Below, piece by piece: positions 25,533 to 36,986 of a stretch of DNA of 64,000 nt. The first letter of the stretch is position 1; each line of letters starts with the position of its first letter. A program made the position numbers and the translations under genes. The notes below the pieces were generated by a model. The model searched no databases, was not told the origin of the DNA, and saw only the letters and a list, made by a program, of their open reading frames with translations. Origin of the DNA: SP197 sp965242595 (lineage in GTDB: Bacteria > Pseudomonadota > Alphaproteobacteria > SP197); contig OZ251464.1 of assembly GCA_965242595.1 (NCBI GenBank), positions 2,728,001 to 2,792,000 of the forward strand, given 5' to 3'.

Positions 25533-27110
25533 ATGGCCTGGGTGAAAACCGTCGCCGCCGCCAGGCTGGAGCGCGAAGGCCGCGCCGTTTTTCGCCTGGA
25601 TGGGCGCCAGATCGCGCTGTTCGCCACGCCGGACGGCGTGTTCGCCTGCAACAATCGCTGCCCCCACCAGGGCTATCCCCTGAGCGAGGGCACGCTGGAC
25701 CGGGCCTGCCAGCTGACCTGCAACTGGCACAATTGGCGCTTCGATCTGCGCAGCGGCGAAAACCAGCGCGACGGCGACAGGCTGCGCGTCTATCCGGTGC
25801 AGCTGCGGGCGGGCGATATCTGGGTGGAGATCGTCGATCCGCCGCCCCAGCGCCGCCGTCAGCGCATCCTGGCCGACCTGGCCCAGGGCTTTGCCGACCA
25901 CGATTACGAACGCCTGGCCCGCGAACTGGCCCGCCTGCAACGCCTGGATGGCGAGGCCACCCTGGCCGTGAAGGAGGCGATCCGCCGGTCGCACGACCGG
26001 CTGCAATTCGGCTGGACCCACGCCTTTGCCGGCGCCGCCGACTGGCTTGCCCTGCACGACAGGCACGAAGGCCGGGCGGAAAACCGGCTGATCTGTCTGC
26101 TGGAGGCCATCGGCCACATGGCCGAAGACAGCCTGCGCGAGGCGCCCTGGCCCTATGCCGAAGGCGCGGAGGCCTGGGATGCGGCCGCCTTCCTGGACGC
26201 CGTGGAGGCCCAGCAGGAAGAGCGCGCCATTCGCCTGACCCGGGGCGCGCTGGCGACGGGCGCTGGCTTTGCCACCATGGCGGATGCGCTGGGGCGGGCG
26301 GCGCTGGCCCATTACGCCGATTTCGGCCATGCCGCCATCTATGTCGTGAAGGCGGGCGAGCTGATCTCCCGCCTGGGCGAAGAGGTGGCCGAACCGCTGC
26401 TGCTGGCGCTGGTCCGGGGGCTGGTTGCCGCCTTTCGCGAGGATCTGATCCCCGAATTTCGCGGCTATCGCCCGGCGCTGGCCGCCTTCGGCGCCGGCGG
26501 CGCGGGCCCGGCCCCCGCGGGCGCGGCCTTTGCCGGCCTGGATGCCGGCAAGGCGCTGGCGCTGACATCGCGCCATGGCGGCGCCGCGCCGGATGCGCTT
26601 TTCCGCGCCCTGCTGGCCGCGAACGCCACCAACATGCTGGCCTTCGACCTCAGGCATCTGGACGATCTCGACCGGCCCTATGGCAGCGATTTCGGCTGGC
26701 TGGACCTTACCCACGGCCTGACCTTCGCCGATGCGGTGTTGCAGCTGGCCAGGCGTCAGCCGGCGCTGTGGCCGGCCGGCCTGCTGCAGATGGCCTGCTT
26801 TGCCGGGCGCAACAGCGGCCACCAGGACGCGGCCATCGCCCTGGACGACTGGCGGGTGGCGGATGCCGACGCCTTCTTCGCCCGCGCCGAAGAGACGCTG
26901 TTCGACCACGGGCGCGACCGTTACATCGTCTCCGTGCATCTTTTGAAGACCATGCAGGCGGTGCGCCGTCTGCTGGCCGCGCCGGAGGCCGGCGAGGCCG
27001 GCGCCATCGCGCTGGCGGCCCTGAACCGGCTGCTGGCCTCGAAGCTGCCCTCCAAGGCGGTGCGGCGGACGGCCCGCCAGGCCATGCGCTTCGTCGCCGC
27101 CGACATGTGA
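25533..27110 (+). CDS. Rieske 2Fe-2S protein with long uncharacterised helical domain
   Basis: The protein has 525 residues. The N-terminal 110 residues are a Rieske domain with cluster ligands Cys43-Pro-His45 and Cys63-x2-His66 (CPHQGYPL and CNWHNWRF). The remaining about 400 residues do not match the Rieske oxygenase catalytic domain, the NAD(P)H-nitrite reductase or the bc1 subunit; they are alpha-helical, with conserved-looking histidines in QFGWTHAF, HGLTF, RNSGHQDA and SVHLLKTM. A redox role with an unknown partner is likely. A GGAGG ribosome site precedes the ATG. It lies between ccmA and acnA, which are often neighbours in alphaproteobacteria, so it looks inserted in that junction. 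Confidence 0.75.
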   Translation: MAWVKTVAAARLEREGRAVFRLDGRQIALFATPDGVFACNNRCPHQGYPLSEGTLDRACQLTCNWHNWRFDLRSGENQRDGDRLRVYPVQLRAGDIWVEIVDPPPQRRRQRILADLAQGFADHDYERLARELARLQRLDGEATLAVKEAIRRSHDRLQFGWTHAFAGAADWLALHDRHEGRAENRLICLLEAIGHMAEDSLREAPWPYAEGAEAWDAAAFLDAVEAQQEERAIRLTRGALATGAGFATMADALGRAALAHYADFGHAAIYVVKAGELISRLGEEVAEPLLLALVRGLVAAFREDLIPEFRGYRPALAAFGAGGAGPAPAGAAFAGLDAGKALALTSRHGGAAPDALFRALLAANATNMLAFDLRHLDDLDRPYGSDFGWLDLTHGLTFADAVLQLARRQPALWPAGLLQMACFAGRNSGHQDAAIALDDWRVADADAFFARAEETLFDHGRDRYIVSVHLLKTMQAVRRLLAAPEAGEAGAIALAALNRLLASKLPSKAVRRTARQAMRFVAADM

Positions 27111-27209
27111 CGCCAGGCGGCGTTTGCCTTCCCCGCCGCGCCGGGCCATCTTCGCCCGTGCGGGGCGGCGCCCGTCAGCTTGCCGCCCGTCAGCTTACCG
27201 GAGGACAGC

Positions 27210-29861
<2,652 letters not shown>

Positions 29862-29922
29862 CCCTGGCCCGCGCCGCCCGTGATGGCAACCGTGACGGCG
29901 GGCGCGCCCACCGCCGGACGCG

Positions 29923-32121
29923 TCAGCCGGCTTCGCGGCGCGGGCGGGGGCGGCGCGGGCGGTCTTCGCCATCGCCATGCCCGAACCGTTCGGCCCGGCG
30001 CCTGGCGTCGCGTTCGGCGATGGCGGCGGAGATGTCCTCGCCGCTTTCCTGATCGACCACGCGCATGGAAAGCTTCACCTTGCCGCGCTCGTCGATGGCC
30101 AGCACCTTCACCTTCACCCGGTCGCCTTCCTTCACCACATCGCCCACGGTGGCGACGCGGCCTTCCGCCAGCTCGGAGATGTGGACCAGGCCGTCGCGCT
30201 TGCCGATGAAGTTCACGAAGGCGCCGAATTCCAGGCATTTCACCACCGTGCCGTCATAGACGGTGCCGATCTCCGGCTCGGCCACGATGTCGCGAATCGC
30301 CTTCAGCGCCACCTCGGTGGCGGCGTTGTCGGCCGAGGCGATCTTCACGGTGCCGTCGTCCTCGATGTCGATCTTGGTGCCCGATTGTTCGGTGATCTCG
30401 CGGATGACCTTGCCGCCGGGGCCGATGATGTCGCGGATGCGGTCGGTGGGGATGTGGATGGTGGTGATGCGCGGGGCGAAATCCGAAAGCCGCTCGCGGC
30501 TGGCGCCGATGGCCTTGGCCATCTCGTCCAGGATGTGCAGGCGCCCTTCCCGCGCCTGGGCCAGCGCGGTTCTCATGATCTCTTCGCCGATGCCGGCGAT
30601 CTTGATGTCCATCTGCAGGCTGGTGATGCCGGCCTCGGTGCCGGCGACCTTGAAATCCATATCGCCCAGATGGTCTTCGTCGCCCAGGATGTCGGAGAGC
30701 ACGGCGACGCGCTCGCCCTCCTTGATCAGGCCCATGGCGATGCCGGCGCAGGGGCGCTTCAGCGGCACGCCGGCATCCATCAGCGCCAGCGAGCTGCCGC
30801 ACACCGTGGCCATGGAGGAGGAGCCGTTGGATTCGGTGATCTCCGAGACGACGCGGATGGTGTAGGGGAACGCCTCGCGCCCTGGCATCAGCGGGCGGAT
30901 GGCCCGCCAGGCGAGCTTGCCATGGCCGATTTCGCGCCGGCCCGGCGAGCGCAGGAACGACGCCTCGCCCACCGAATAGGGCGGGAAGTTGTAGTGGAGC
31001 ATGAAGCGTTCCCGGTATTCGCCTTCCAGCGCGTCCATGATCTGCTCGTCCTGGCCGGTGCCCAGGGTGGCGGTGACCAGCGCCTGGGTTTCGCCGCGGG
31101 TGAACAGGGCCGAGCCATGGGCGCGCCCCAGCACCCCCACCTCGGCGACGATGGGGCGCACATCGGCCCGTCCGCGCCCGTCGATGCGGGCACCGCCGGC
31201 CAGGGTGGCCTCGCGCAAGGTGGCCTTTTCCAGCGCCTTCAGCTGACCTTCCAGCGCCTGCGATTCGGCTTCGTCGGCCAGCTCCTGCCGGGCGGCGTCC
31301 TTGGCGGCGGCGATCCTGGCCTGGCGGGCCTGCTTGTCGGGCTCCTGGAAGGCTTCGGCCAGCGCGGCGCCCGCCAGCGCCTGGACGCGGGAGGCGAGCG
31401 CGCTGTGGTCCTGGGCCGCCGGCAGCTCCCACGGTTCCCTGGCGCAGGCCTCGGCGAGCTCGACGATGGCGTCGATCACCGGCTGGAAGGCGCGGTGGGC
31501 GAAGGTGACGGCGCCCAGCATCTCCTCTTCGGAGAGCTCGTGGGCCTCCGATTCCACCATCATCACCGCATCGGCGCGCCCGGCCACCACCAGATCCAGC
31601 CGGCTTTCGGCCATCCGCTCCAGAGGGGGGTTCAGCACATAGTCGCCGTCGATGAAGCCCACCCGGGCACCGGCGATGGGGCCCATGAAGGGGATGCCGG
31701 AAAGGGTCAGCGCCGCCGAGGCGCCGATCAGCGCGACGATATCGGGGTCGTTTTCCAGATCGTGGGAGAGCACGGTGCAGATCACCTGCGTCTCGTTGCG
31801 GAATCCGGGCGCGAACAGCGGGCGGATGGAACGATCGACGATGCGCGAGGACAGGGTTTCCTTTTCGCCCGGCCGGCCTTCGCGCTTGAAGAAGCCGCCG
31901 GGAATCTTGCCGGCCGCGAAGGCCTTTTCCTGGTAGTTCACGGTGAGCGGGAAGAAATCGATGCCTTCGCGGGGCTGGCGCTGGGCGACGGCGGTGCAGA
32001 GCACCGTGGTATCGCCATAGCTGGCCAGCACGGCGCCGTCGGCCTGGCGGGCGATGCGCCCGGTCTCCAGAACCAGCTTGCGCCCGCCCCAGACGATGTC
32101 CTTCCTGTGAATGGTCAACAT
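29923..32121 (-). CDS. pnp: Polyribonucleotide nucleotidyltransferase
   Basis: The protein has 732 residues in the standard PNPase layout: RNase PH domain 1 (about 1-140), helical linker, RNase PH domain 2 (about 320-460), a KH domain with IIGPGGKVIREI near 555, and an S1 domain with GAFVNFIGKRDGLVHISEL near 640. It degrades RNA phosphorolytically from the 3' end and is part of the degradosome. It is the last gene of the rimP-nusA-infB-rpsO operon and ends convergently with acnA. Its leader contains a stable hairpin. Confidence 0.96.
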   Translation of the reverse strand: MLTIHRKDIVWGGRKLVLETGRIARQADGAVLASYGDTTVLCTAVAQRQPREGIDFFPLTVNYQEKAFAAGKIPGGFFKREGRPGEKETLSSRIVDRSIRPLFAPGFRNETQVICTVLSHDLENDPDIVALIGASAALTLSGIPFMGPIAGARVGFIDGDYVLNPPLERMAESRLDLVVAGRADAVMMVESEAHELSEEEMLGAVTFAHRAFQPVIDAIVELAEACAREPWELPAAQDHSALASRVQALAGAALAEAFQEPDKQARQARIAAAKDAARQELADEAESQALEGQLKALEKATLREATLAGGARIDGRGRADVRPIVAEVGVLGRAHGSALFTRGETQALVTATLGTGQDEQIMDALEGEYRERFMLHYNFPPYSVGEASFLRSPGRREIGHGKLAWRAIRPLMPGREAFPYTIRVVSEITESNGSSSMATVCGSSLALMDAGVPLKRPCAGIAMGLIKEGERVAVLSDILGDEDHLGDMDFKVAGTEAGITSLQMDIKIAGIGEEIMRTALAQAREGRLHILDEMAKAIGASRERLSDFAPRITTIHIPTDRIRDIIGPGGKVIREITEQSGTKIDIEDDGTVKIASADNAATEVALKAIRDIVAEPEIGTVYDGTVVKCLEFGAFVNFIGKRDGLVHISELAEGRVATVGDVVKEGDRVKVKVLAIDERGKVKLSMRVVDQESGEDISAAIAERDARRRAERFGHGDGEDRPRRPRPRREAG

Positions 32122-32140
32122 CTCTTGTCTCCTTCAGACG

Positions 32141-32162
32141 GCGGCGGCCTTTGCGCCGCCGC
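32141..32162 (-). promoter_or_regulatory. Stem-loop in the rpsO-pnp intergenic leader
   Basis: A perfect 8-bp GC stem (32141-32148 with 32155-32162) and 6-base loop sit about 20 bases before the pnp start. In enterobacteria a pnp leader hairpin is cut by RNase III and used for PNPase autoregulation. A similar role, or a weak rpsO terminator lacking a T-run, is inferred here. Confidence 0.45.
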
Positions 32163-32218
32163 GGCGATGCGCGGCCGTCCCGCCCGGCCGATGCCGAACC
32201 GCGCTGTCGTTGACGGCC

Positions 32219-32488
32219 TCAGCGCCTGAGGCCGAGGCTGGCGATGAGCGTGCGGTAACGCTCCTCGCTCCTGCTGCGCAGATAGTCGAGCAGAGAGCGG
32301 CGCCGGCTGACCAGCAGCAGCAGGCCGCGCCGGGAATGTTTATCCTTGCGGTGGGTCTTGAAGTGCTGGGTGAGATTGGCGATGCGCTCGCTCAGGATCG
32401 CCACCTGCACTTCGGGCGAGCCGGTATCGCCCTGTTCGCGGCCGTAGCGCGCGATGAGCTCGGCCTTGCGTTCGACGGTGATCGACAT
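32219..32488 (-). CDS. rpsO: Small ribosomal subunit protein uS15
   Basis: The protein has 89 residues from the ATG at 32488. This start is preferred over the ATG at 32494 (which forms an ATGA overlap with truB) because the AGGGGA site is then about 7 bases away and the protein matches the usual S15 length. Conserved S15 features include GDTGSPEVQVAILSERI and KDKHSRRGLL. It binds 16S rRNA in the central domain. Position between truB and pnp is the standard order. Confidence 0.96.
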   Translation of the reverse strand: MSITVERKAELIARYGREQGDTGSPEVQVAILSERIANLTQHFKTHRKDKHSRRGLLLLVSRRRSLLDYLRSRSEERYRTLIASLGLRR

Positions 32489-32490
32489 CT

Positions 32491-33432
32491 TCATTCCCCT
32501 GCCAGATTGAACACGCGCAGCGGCCGCAGGCTGCCGGCCGTGACCTCGCCGATGGCGACGAGGCAGCGACCGGCCATGACCCGACGGATGCCGCCGCCTT
32601 CGCCGGCCACCGCCACCCGGCGCCCCTGCCGCAGCAGCTGCGCCTTCGCTGCCGTGACGGCAAGCGCCGGGATGTCGTCCAGCGCCGTCTCCACAGGCAG
32701 AAGCGCCCCCGAAGGCAGCGCGCTTTTACCACATTCGCCGAGGGTATCCACCGCAATCGCCATGTTGTGCGAAAAAGGCCCCACCCGCGTGCGGCGCAGG
32801 GCCGCGACATGGGCCAGCGTTCCCAGGCACCGCGCCAGATCCCGCCCCAGGGCGCGGATATAGGTGCCCTTGCCGCACACCGCCTCGAAACTGGCGCGGT
32901 CGCGGTCCGGGATGGCGATAAGGCGCAGGCTGTGAACCGTGACCCGGCGCGGGGCGAGGGCGACCGGCAGGCCGCGCCGGGCCAGATCGTAAGCGCGGCG
33001 GCCCGCCAGCTTCACGGCGGAAAAGGCGGGCGGCACCTGTTCGATGCTGCCGGTGAAGGCGGCCAGCGCAGCCTGGATGTGTTCGCGGCGGGGGCGGACG
33101 GCGCAGCTTGCCACCACCTCGCCCTCGCTGTCGTCGGTGGCGGTGGCCTCGCCCCAGCGCAGGGTGAAGCGATAGACCTTGGCGGCGTCCTGGCACCAGG
33201 GGACGGTTTTGGTGGCCTCGCCCAGGGCCACCGGCAGCACGCCGACGGCGGCGGGATCCAGGGTGCCGCCATGGCCCAGCTTGGCCGCGCCGGTGGCGCG
33301 CCGCACCCGGCCCAGCGCCTGGGTGGAGGTCATGCCGGGCGGCTTGTCCACCACCAGCCAGCCATCGATGCGGCGCCTGGCGCGCCGTGGCGGTGGCGCC
33401 GCTGCGGCCGCTTTAGCCGGTTCAGGCACCAT
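32491..33432 (-). CDS. truB: tRNA pseudouridine(55) synthase
   Basis: The protein has 313 residues from the ATG at 33432, which overlaps the rbfA end by 11 bases. The catalytic motif is GHGGTLDPAAVGVLP with the nucleophilic Asp. KVYRFTLRWGEATAT and GTYIRALGRDLA are further TruB signatures. It converts uridine 55 of the tRNA T-loop to pseudouridine. The N-terminal 30 residues are a basic Ala/Pro/Arg-rich extension before the WLVVDKPPGMTS block. Confidence 0.94.
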   Translation of the reverse strand: MVPEPAKAAAAAPPPRRARRRIDGWLVVDKPPGMTSTQALGRVRRATGAAKLGHGGTLDPAAVGVLPVALGEATKTVPWCQDAAKVYRFTLRWGEATATDDSEGEVVASCAVRPRREHIQAALAAFTGSIEQVPPAFSAVKLAGRRAYDLARRGLPVALAPRRVTVHSLRLIAIPDRDRASFEAVCGKGTYIRALGRDLARCLGTLAHVAALRRTRVGPFSHNMAIAVDTLGECGKSALPSGALLPVETALDDIPALAVTAAKAQLLRQGRRVAVAGEGGGIRRVMAGRCLVAIGEVTAGSLRPLRVFNLAGE

Positions 33433-33793
33433 CGGCGCGGCGCAGCAGGGCGCCGATGCGCTGGCTTCGCTCGAAGCCGGTGTCGGGCTGGAAGGCCAGC
33501 TGGGGCGCGGCGCGCAGCTGGAGGCGGCGCGCGATCCGGGCGCGCAGATAGGGTGCCGCACGCTCCAGCCCGGCCATGGCCTCGGCCAGCCCTTCGCCGC
33601 CCAGGGGCATGACGAAGCAGGTGGCGCGGCGCAGATCGGGGGTCATGCGCACCTCGGAGACGGTGATGGCGCGCCCGGCCAGCGCCCGATCGCGGATGGC
33701 GCCGCGGGCGAACAGCTCTGCCAGGGCGTGGCGGACCTCCTCGCCCACCCGCAGCTGCCGCTGGCCCGGCGCGCCCCTGACCTGCCTGACCAT
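33422..33793 (-). CDS. rbfA: Ribosome-binding factor A
   Basis: This 123-residue KH-fold protein has the family segments RQLRVGEEVRHALAELF (slightly varied), TVSEVRMTPDLRRATCFV and the C-terminal LRARIARRLQLRAAPQLAF. It matures the 30S subunit by acting on 16S rRNA. It starts 9 bases after infB and its end overlaps truB. Confidence 0.93.
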   Translation of the reverse strand: MVRQVRGAPGQRQLRVGEEVRHALAELFARGAIRDRALAGRAITVSEVRMTPDLRRATCFVMPLGGEGLAEAMAGLERAAPYLRARIARRLQLRAAPQLAFQPDTGFERSQRIGALLRRADGA

Positions 33794-33802
33794 GGCACCG
33801 CC

Positions 33803-36373
33803 TCAGGCTTCGGCGCTGCGGGCGACGGCGATGCGTTCATAGGCCTCGATCTCGTCGCCCACCTCGATGTCCTGGTGGCCTTCCAGCCGGATGCCGCATT
33901 CGCTGCCCTGCTTGATCTCGCGCACCTCGTCCTTGTGGTGGCGCAGCGAGGCGATGGCGCCATCGAACAGGATGTGGCCGGCGCGCAGCAGGCGGACCTT
34001 GGCGTTGCGGCGGACGACGCCGTCCATGATGCGGCAGCCGGCGATGCGGCCCAGCTTGGAGATATCGAAGGTTTCCAGCACCTGGGCGGCGCCCAGCACC
34101 TTTTCCTCGCTGACCGGCGCCAGCAAGCCGGAGAGCATGGTTTCGGCCTCGTCCAGCAGCTCGTAGATGATGCGGTGATAGCGCAGCTCTACGCCTTCCT
34201 TTTCGGCCAGGCGGCGGGCCTGGCTGTTGGCGCGGACATTGAAGCCGAAGACGATGGCGTTGGAGGCCTTGGCCAGCGTGACATCGCTTTCGTTGATGCC
34301 GCCTACCGCCGCCAGCAGCACCCGCGGCCTGACCTCTTCGCCGCCCAGTTGCTCCAGGCTTTGGGCGATGGCTTCGGCCGAGCCATCGACATCGGCCTTG
34401 ACCACCAGCGCCAGCTCTCTGGCCTGGCCGGCGGCGATGCTGGCGAGCAGCTGTTCGACCGAACTGCGCCCGACGGTGGCAATTTTGCGCTGCCGCTCCT
34501 GCTCTTCGCGATAGGCGGCGATCTCGCGCGCGCGGCGTTCGTTTTCGACCGCCACGAACTCGTCGCCGGCCGCCGGCGTCCCGGACAGCCCCAGCACCTC
34601 GACCGCCGCCGCCGGGCCGGCCGCCTTCACATGGGCCCCGCGATCGTCCACCAGGGCGCGGATGCGGCCCCATTCCCTGCCCACGACCACGATGTCGCCG
34701 ACGCTGAGCGTGCCGCGCTGCACCAGCACGGTGGAGACGGCGCCGCGGCCCTTTTCCAGCCTAGCCTCGACCACCACGCCTTCGGCGGCGCGTTCGGGAT
34801 TGGCCCGCAGCTCCAGCAACTCGGCCTGCAGCAGGATGGTTTCCTTGAGCTTGTCCAGGCCCGCGCCCGTTTTCGCCGAAACCTCCACATCCAGCACCTC
34901 GCCGCCCATGGCCTCGACCACCAGCTCGTGCTGCAGCAGATCCTGGCGTACCTTGCCGGGATCGGCCCCTGGCAGATCGCATTTGTTGATGGCGACGACC
35001 AGCGGCACGGCGGCGGCACGGGCGTGATCGATGGCCTCGCGGGTCTGGGGCATGACGGAATCGTCGGCCGCCACCACCAGCACCACGATATCGGTGACAT
35101 CGGCACCGCGCGCGCGCATGGCGGTGAAGGCGGCATGGCCCGGCGTATCCAGGAACATGATGGTGCCGGCACCGGCGAGCTCCACCCGATGGGCGCCGAT
35201 ATGCTGGGTGATGCCGCCCGCCTCGCCGGCGGCCACGTCGGTTTTGCGCAGGGCGTCCAGCAGCGAGGTTTTGCCGTGATCGACATGGCCCATCACCGTG
35301 ACCACCGGCGGGCGGGGGCGTTTGAGCTCTTCGGCATCGTCGTCCTGTTTGAGGCCAACCTCGACATCGGCCGCCGAGACACGGCGCGCCTTGTGACCGA
35401 ACTCTTCCACCAGCAACTCGGCCGTGTCGGCGTCGATGGCCTGGTTGATGGTGACCATCTGCCCCAGCTCCATCAGCCGTTTGACCACCTCGCCGCCGCG
35501 CACCGCCATGCGGTTGGCGAGCTCGCCTACCGGGATGGCTTCGGGGACGACGATCTCGCGCTGGAACTTCCTGGCCGGGCCGCTGGAACTGCGCTGGCCG
35601 GCCTGCTGCTGGCGCAGCTTTTCGCGGGCGCGCCGCGCCGCCGCCAGGCTGCGCGCCCGCTCCTCGCCATCGTCGCCCGCCAGCGCCTGGGCGACGGTGA
35701 GCTTGCCGCGCCGGCGGCGATCGCCGGGCCGGGTTTTGGGCGCCAGCGGCGAGCGGCGCTCGCGCCGGGGGCGGCGGGCTTCTTCCTCTTCGGGCCGCGC
35801 CGTCGTGGTGGCGGGCGGGGCCGGATCGGCGCCGCGGCGCGGTTCGGCCAGGCGGCTGGCCTGTTCCTCGGCCTTCTGCCGCGCTTCCTCCTCGCGCTGG
35901 CGGCGTTCCGCCTCGGCTTCGGCCTGGCGGCGGGCTTCCTCGCGCTCGGCCTCGATCCTGGCCTCTTCCTCGCTGCGCAGGGCCGCCTCGGCTTCGGCCT
36001 GGCGGCGGGCTTCTTCCTCCAGCTTGCGCGCCTCGCTCAGCGCGCGCATACGGCTTTCGCGCTCTTCGGGGGTCAGCGTCTTGAGGATCAGGGGGGCGCG
36101 GGGGCGCCCCTTCGCTGGCGCGCTGGCGGCGGGCCGTTCCACGGGCTTCGCCGACGGCGGGGCGGGGGTGGGCGCCGCCGCTTCCGGCTTGGCATCGCCG
36201 CGCCCGGGGCGGATGACGTGCCGCTTTTTGACCTCGACCTGCACCACCTTGGTGCGCCCGTGGCTGAAACTCTGGCGAGTCTGGCCGCCCGATATCGTCT
36301 TGCGTCTTTCAAGGCGGACACCGCCGCTGCTGCGGGCGGGCGCCCTGGACCTCCTGTCGCCTTCGTCCGTCAT
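33803..36373 (-). CDS. infB: Translation initiation factor IF-2
   Basis: The protein has 856 residues from the ATG at 36373, which overlaps the ylxR stop as ATGA. A long charged Ala/Arg/Glu-rich coiled N-terminal part (about residues 90-240) precedes the G domain near 355-520 with GHVDHGKTSLL, DTPGHAAF and NKCDLP. IF-2 domains II to IV follow, with the VRANSQARRLAEKEGVELR block. It places initiator tRNA on the 30S subunit and promotes subunit joining, hydrolysing GTP. Confidence 0.96.
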   Translation of the reverse strand: MTDEGDRRSRAPARSSGGVRLERRKTISGGQTRQSFSHGRTKVVQVEVKKRHVIRPGRGDAKPEAAAPTPAPPSAKPVERPAASAPAKGRPRAPLILKTLTPEERESRMRALSEARKLEEEARRQAEAEAALRSEEEARIEAEREEARRQAEAEAERRQREEEARQKAEEQASRLAEPRRGADPAPPATTTARPEEEEARRPRRERRSPLAPKTRPGDRRRRGKLTVAQALAGDDGEERARSLAAARRAREKLRQQQAGQRSSSGPARKFQREIVVPEAIPVGELANRMAVRGGEVVKRLMELGQMVTINQAIDADTAELLVEEFGHKARRVSAADVEVGLKQDDDAEELKRPRPPVVTVMGHVDHGKTSLLDALRKTDVAAGEAGGITQHIGAHRVELAGAGTIMFLDTPGHAAFTAMRARGADVTDIVVLVVAADDSVMPQTREAIDHARAAAVPLVVAINKCDLPGADPGKVRQDLLQHELVVEAMGGEVLDVEVSAKTGAGLDKLKETILLQAELLELRANPERAAEGVVVEARLEKGRGAVSTVLVQRGTLSVGDIVVVGREWGRIRALVDDRGAHVKAAGPAAAVEVLGLSGTPAAGDEFVAVENERRAREIAAYREEQERQRKIATVGRSSVEQLLASIAAGQARELALVVKADVDGSAEAIAQSLEQLGGEEVRPRVLLAAVGGINESDVTLAKASNAIVFGFNVRANSQARRLAEKEGVELRYHRIIYELLDEAETMLSGLLAPVSEEKVLGAAQVLETFDISKLGRIAGCRIMDGVVRRNAKVRLLRAGHILFDGAIASLRHHKDEVREIKQGSECGIRLEGHQDIEVGDEIEAYERIAVARSAEA

Positions 36374-36972
36374 CCCTGGCGTCCTTCCCTGCCCTGGCCC
36401 GGCGCCGTGCGCAAACCGGCCAGCCGGGCGCATTCGCCCTCGATCTTCGCCGCCAGCCGGCCGGGCGCCAGGGCGACATGCACCGCCCGGCAACGGCCGA
36501 AGGGCGCCCCCAGCTCGGCAGCGTCCAGCAGACGGATGGTGCGGGGTGCGGCCGCGCCCGCCAGCTTGCGCAGGCCGTCCATAGAACCATCGCGGGCATG
36601 CAGCAACACCGCGCCGTCATGCGCCAGCCGAGCGCGGCATTTTTCGAACCCCGCCACCGCCTCGCCGGCACGCCGCGCCAGACCCAGCAGGGCGACGATG
36701 CGGGCGGTCATCAAGCGCTCCACCGTGTCGGCCAGCCCGGCCTCGGCCCTGGCGGCGCTTTTGAAGGCGCGGGGAAACAGGTTTTTGGCGACCGCCCGTT
36801 CGATGGCCGCCCGCCGCGCGCCGACCCAGGCGCCGCGGCCCGGCAGGCGCCGGGTGAGATCGGGCACCACGCGGCCATCGGGCGCCAGCGCGAAACGCAC
36901 CAGCGTTTCGGCGCTGCCGCTTTCGCCCGTGGCGAGGCAGCGGCGCAACCCGTCGCTATCCCTGCCAGCCAT
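36370..36972 (-). CDS. YlxR-family RNA-binding protein (DUF448) with L7Ae-like half
   Basis: This 200-residue protein has an N-terminal DUF448/YlxR domain (RRCLATGESGSAETLVRFALAPDG, then GRGAWVGARR). A second half resembles the L7Ae/L30e fold (LGLARRAGEAVAGFEKCRARL). The fused form is usual in alphaproteobacteria, where it sits between nusA and infB as here. The motif CIATGE is CLATGE in this copy. It probably binds RNA and modulates transcription or ribosome function. Confidence 0.85.
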   Translation of the reverse strand: MAGRDSDGLRRCLATGESGSAETLVRFALAPDGRVVPDLTRRLPGRGAWVGARRAAIERAVAKNLFPRAFKSAARAEAGLADTVERLMTARIVALLGLARRAGEAVAGFEKCRARLAHDGAVLLHARDGSMDGLRKLAGAAAPRTIRLLDAAELGAPFGRCRAVHVALAPGRLAAKIEGECARLAGLRTAPGQGREGRQG

Positions 36973-36986
36973 GGCCGCCGCCGCCG

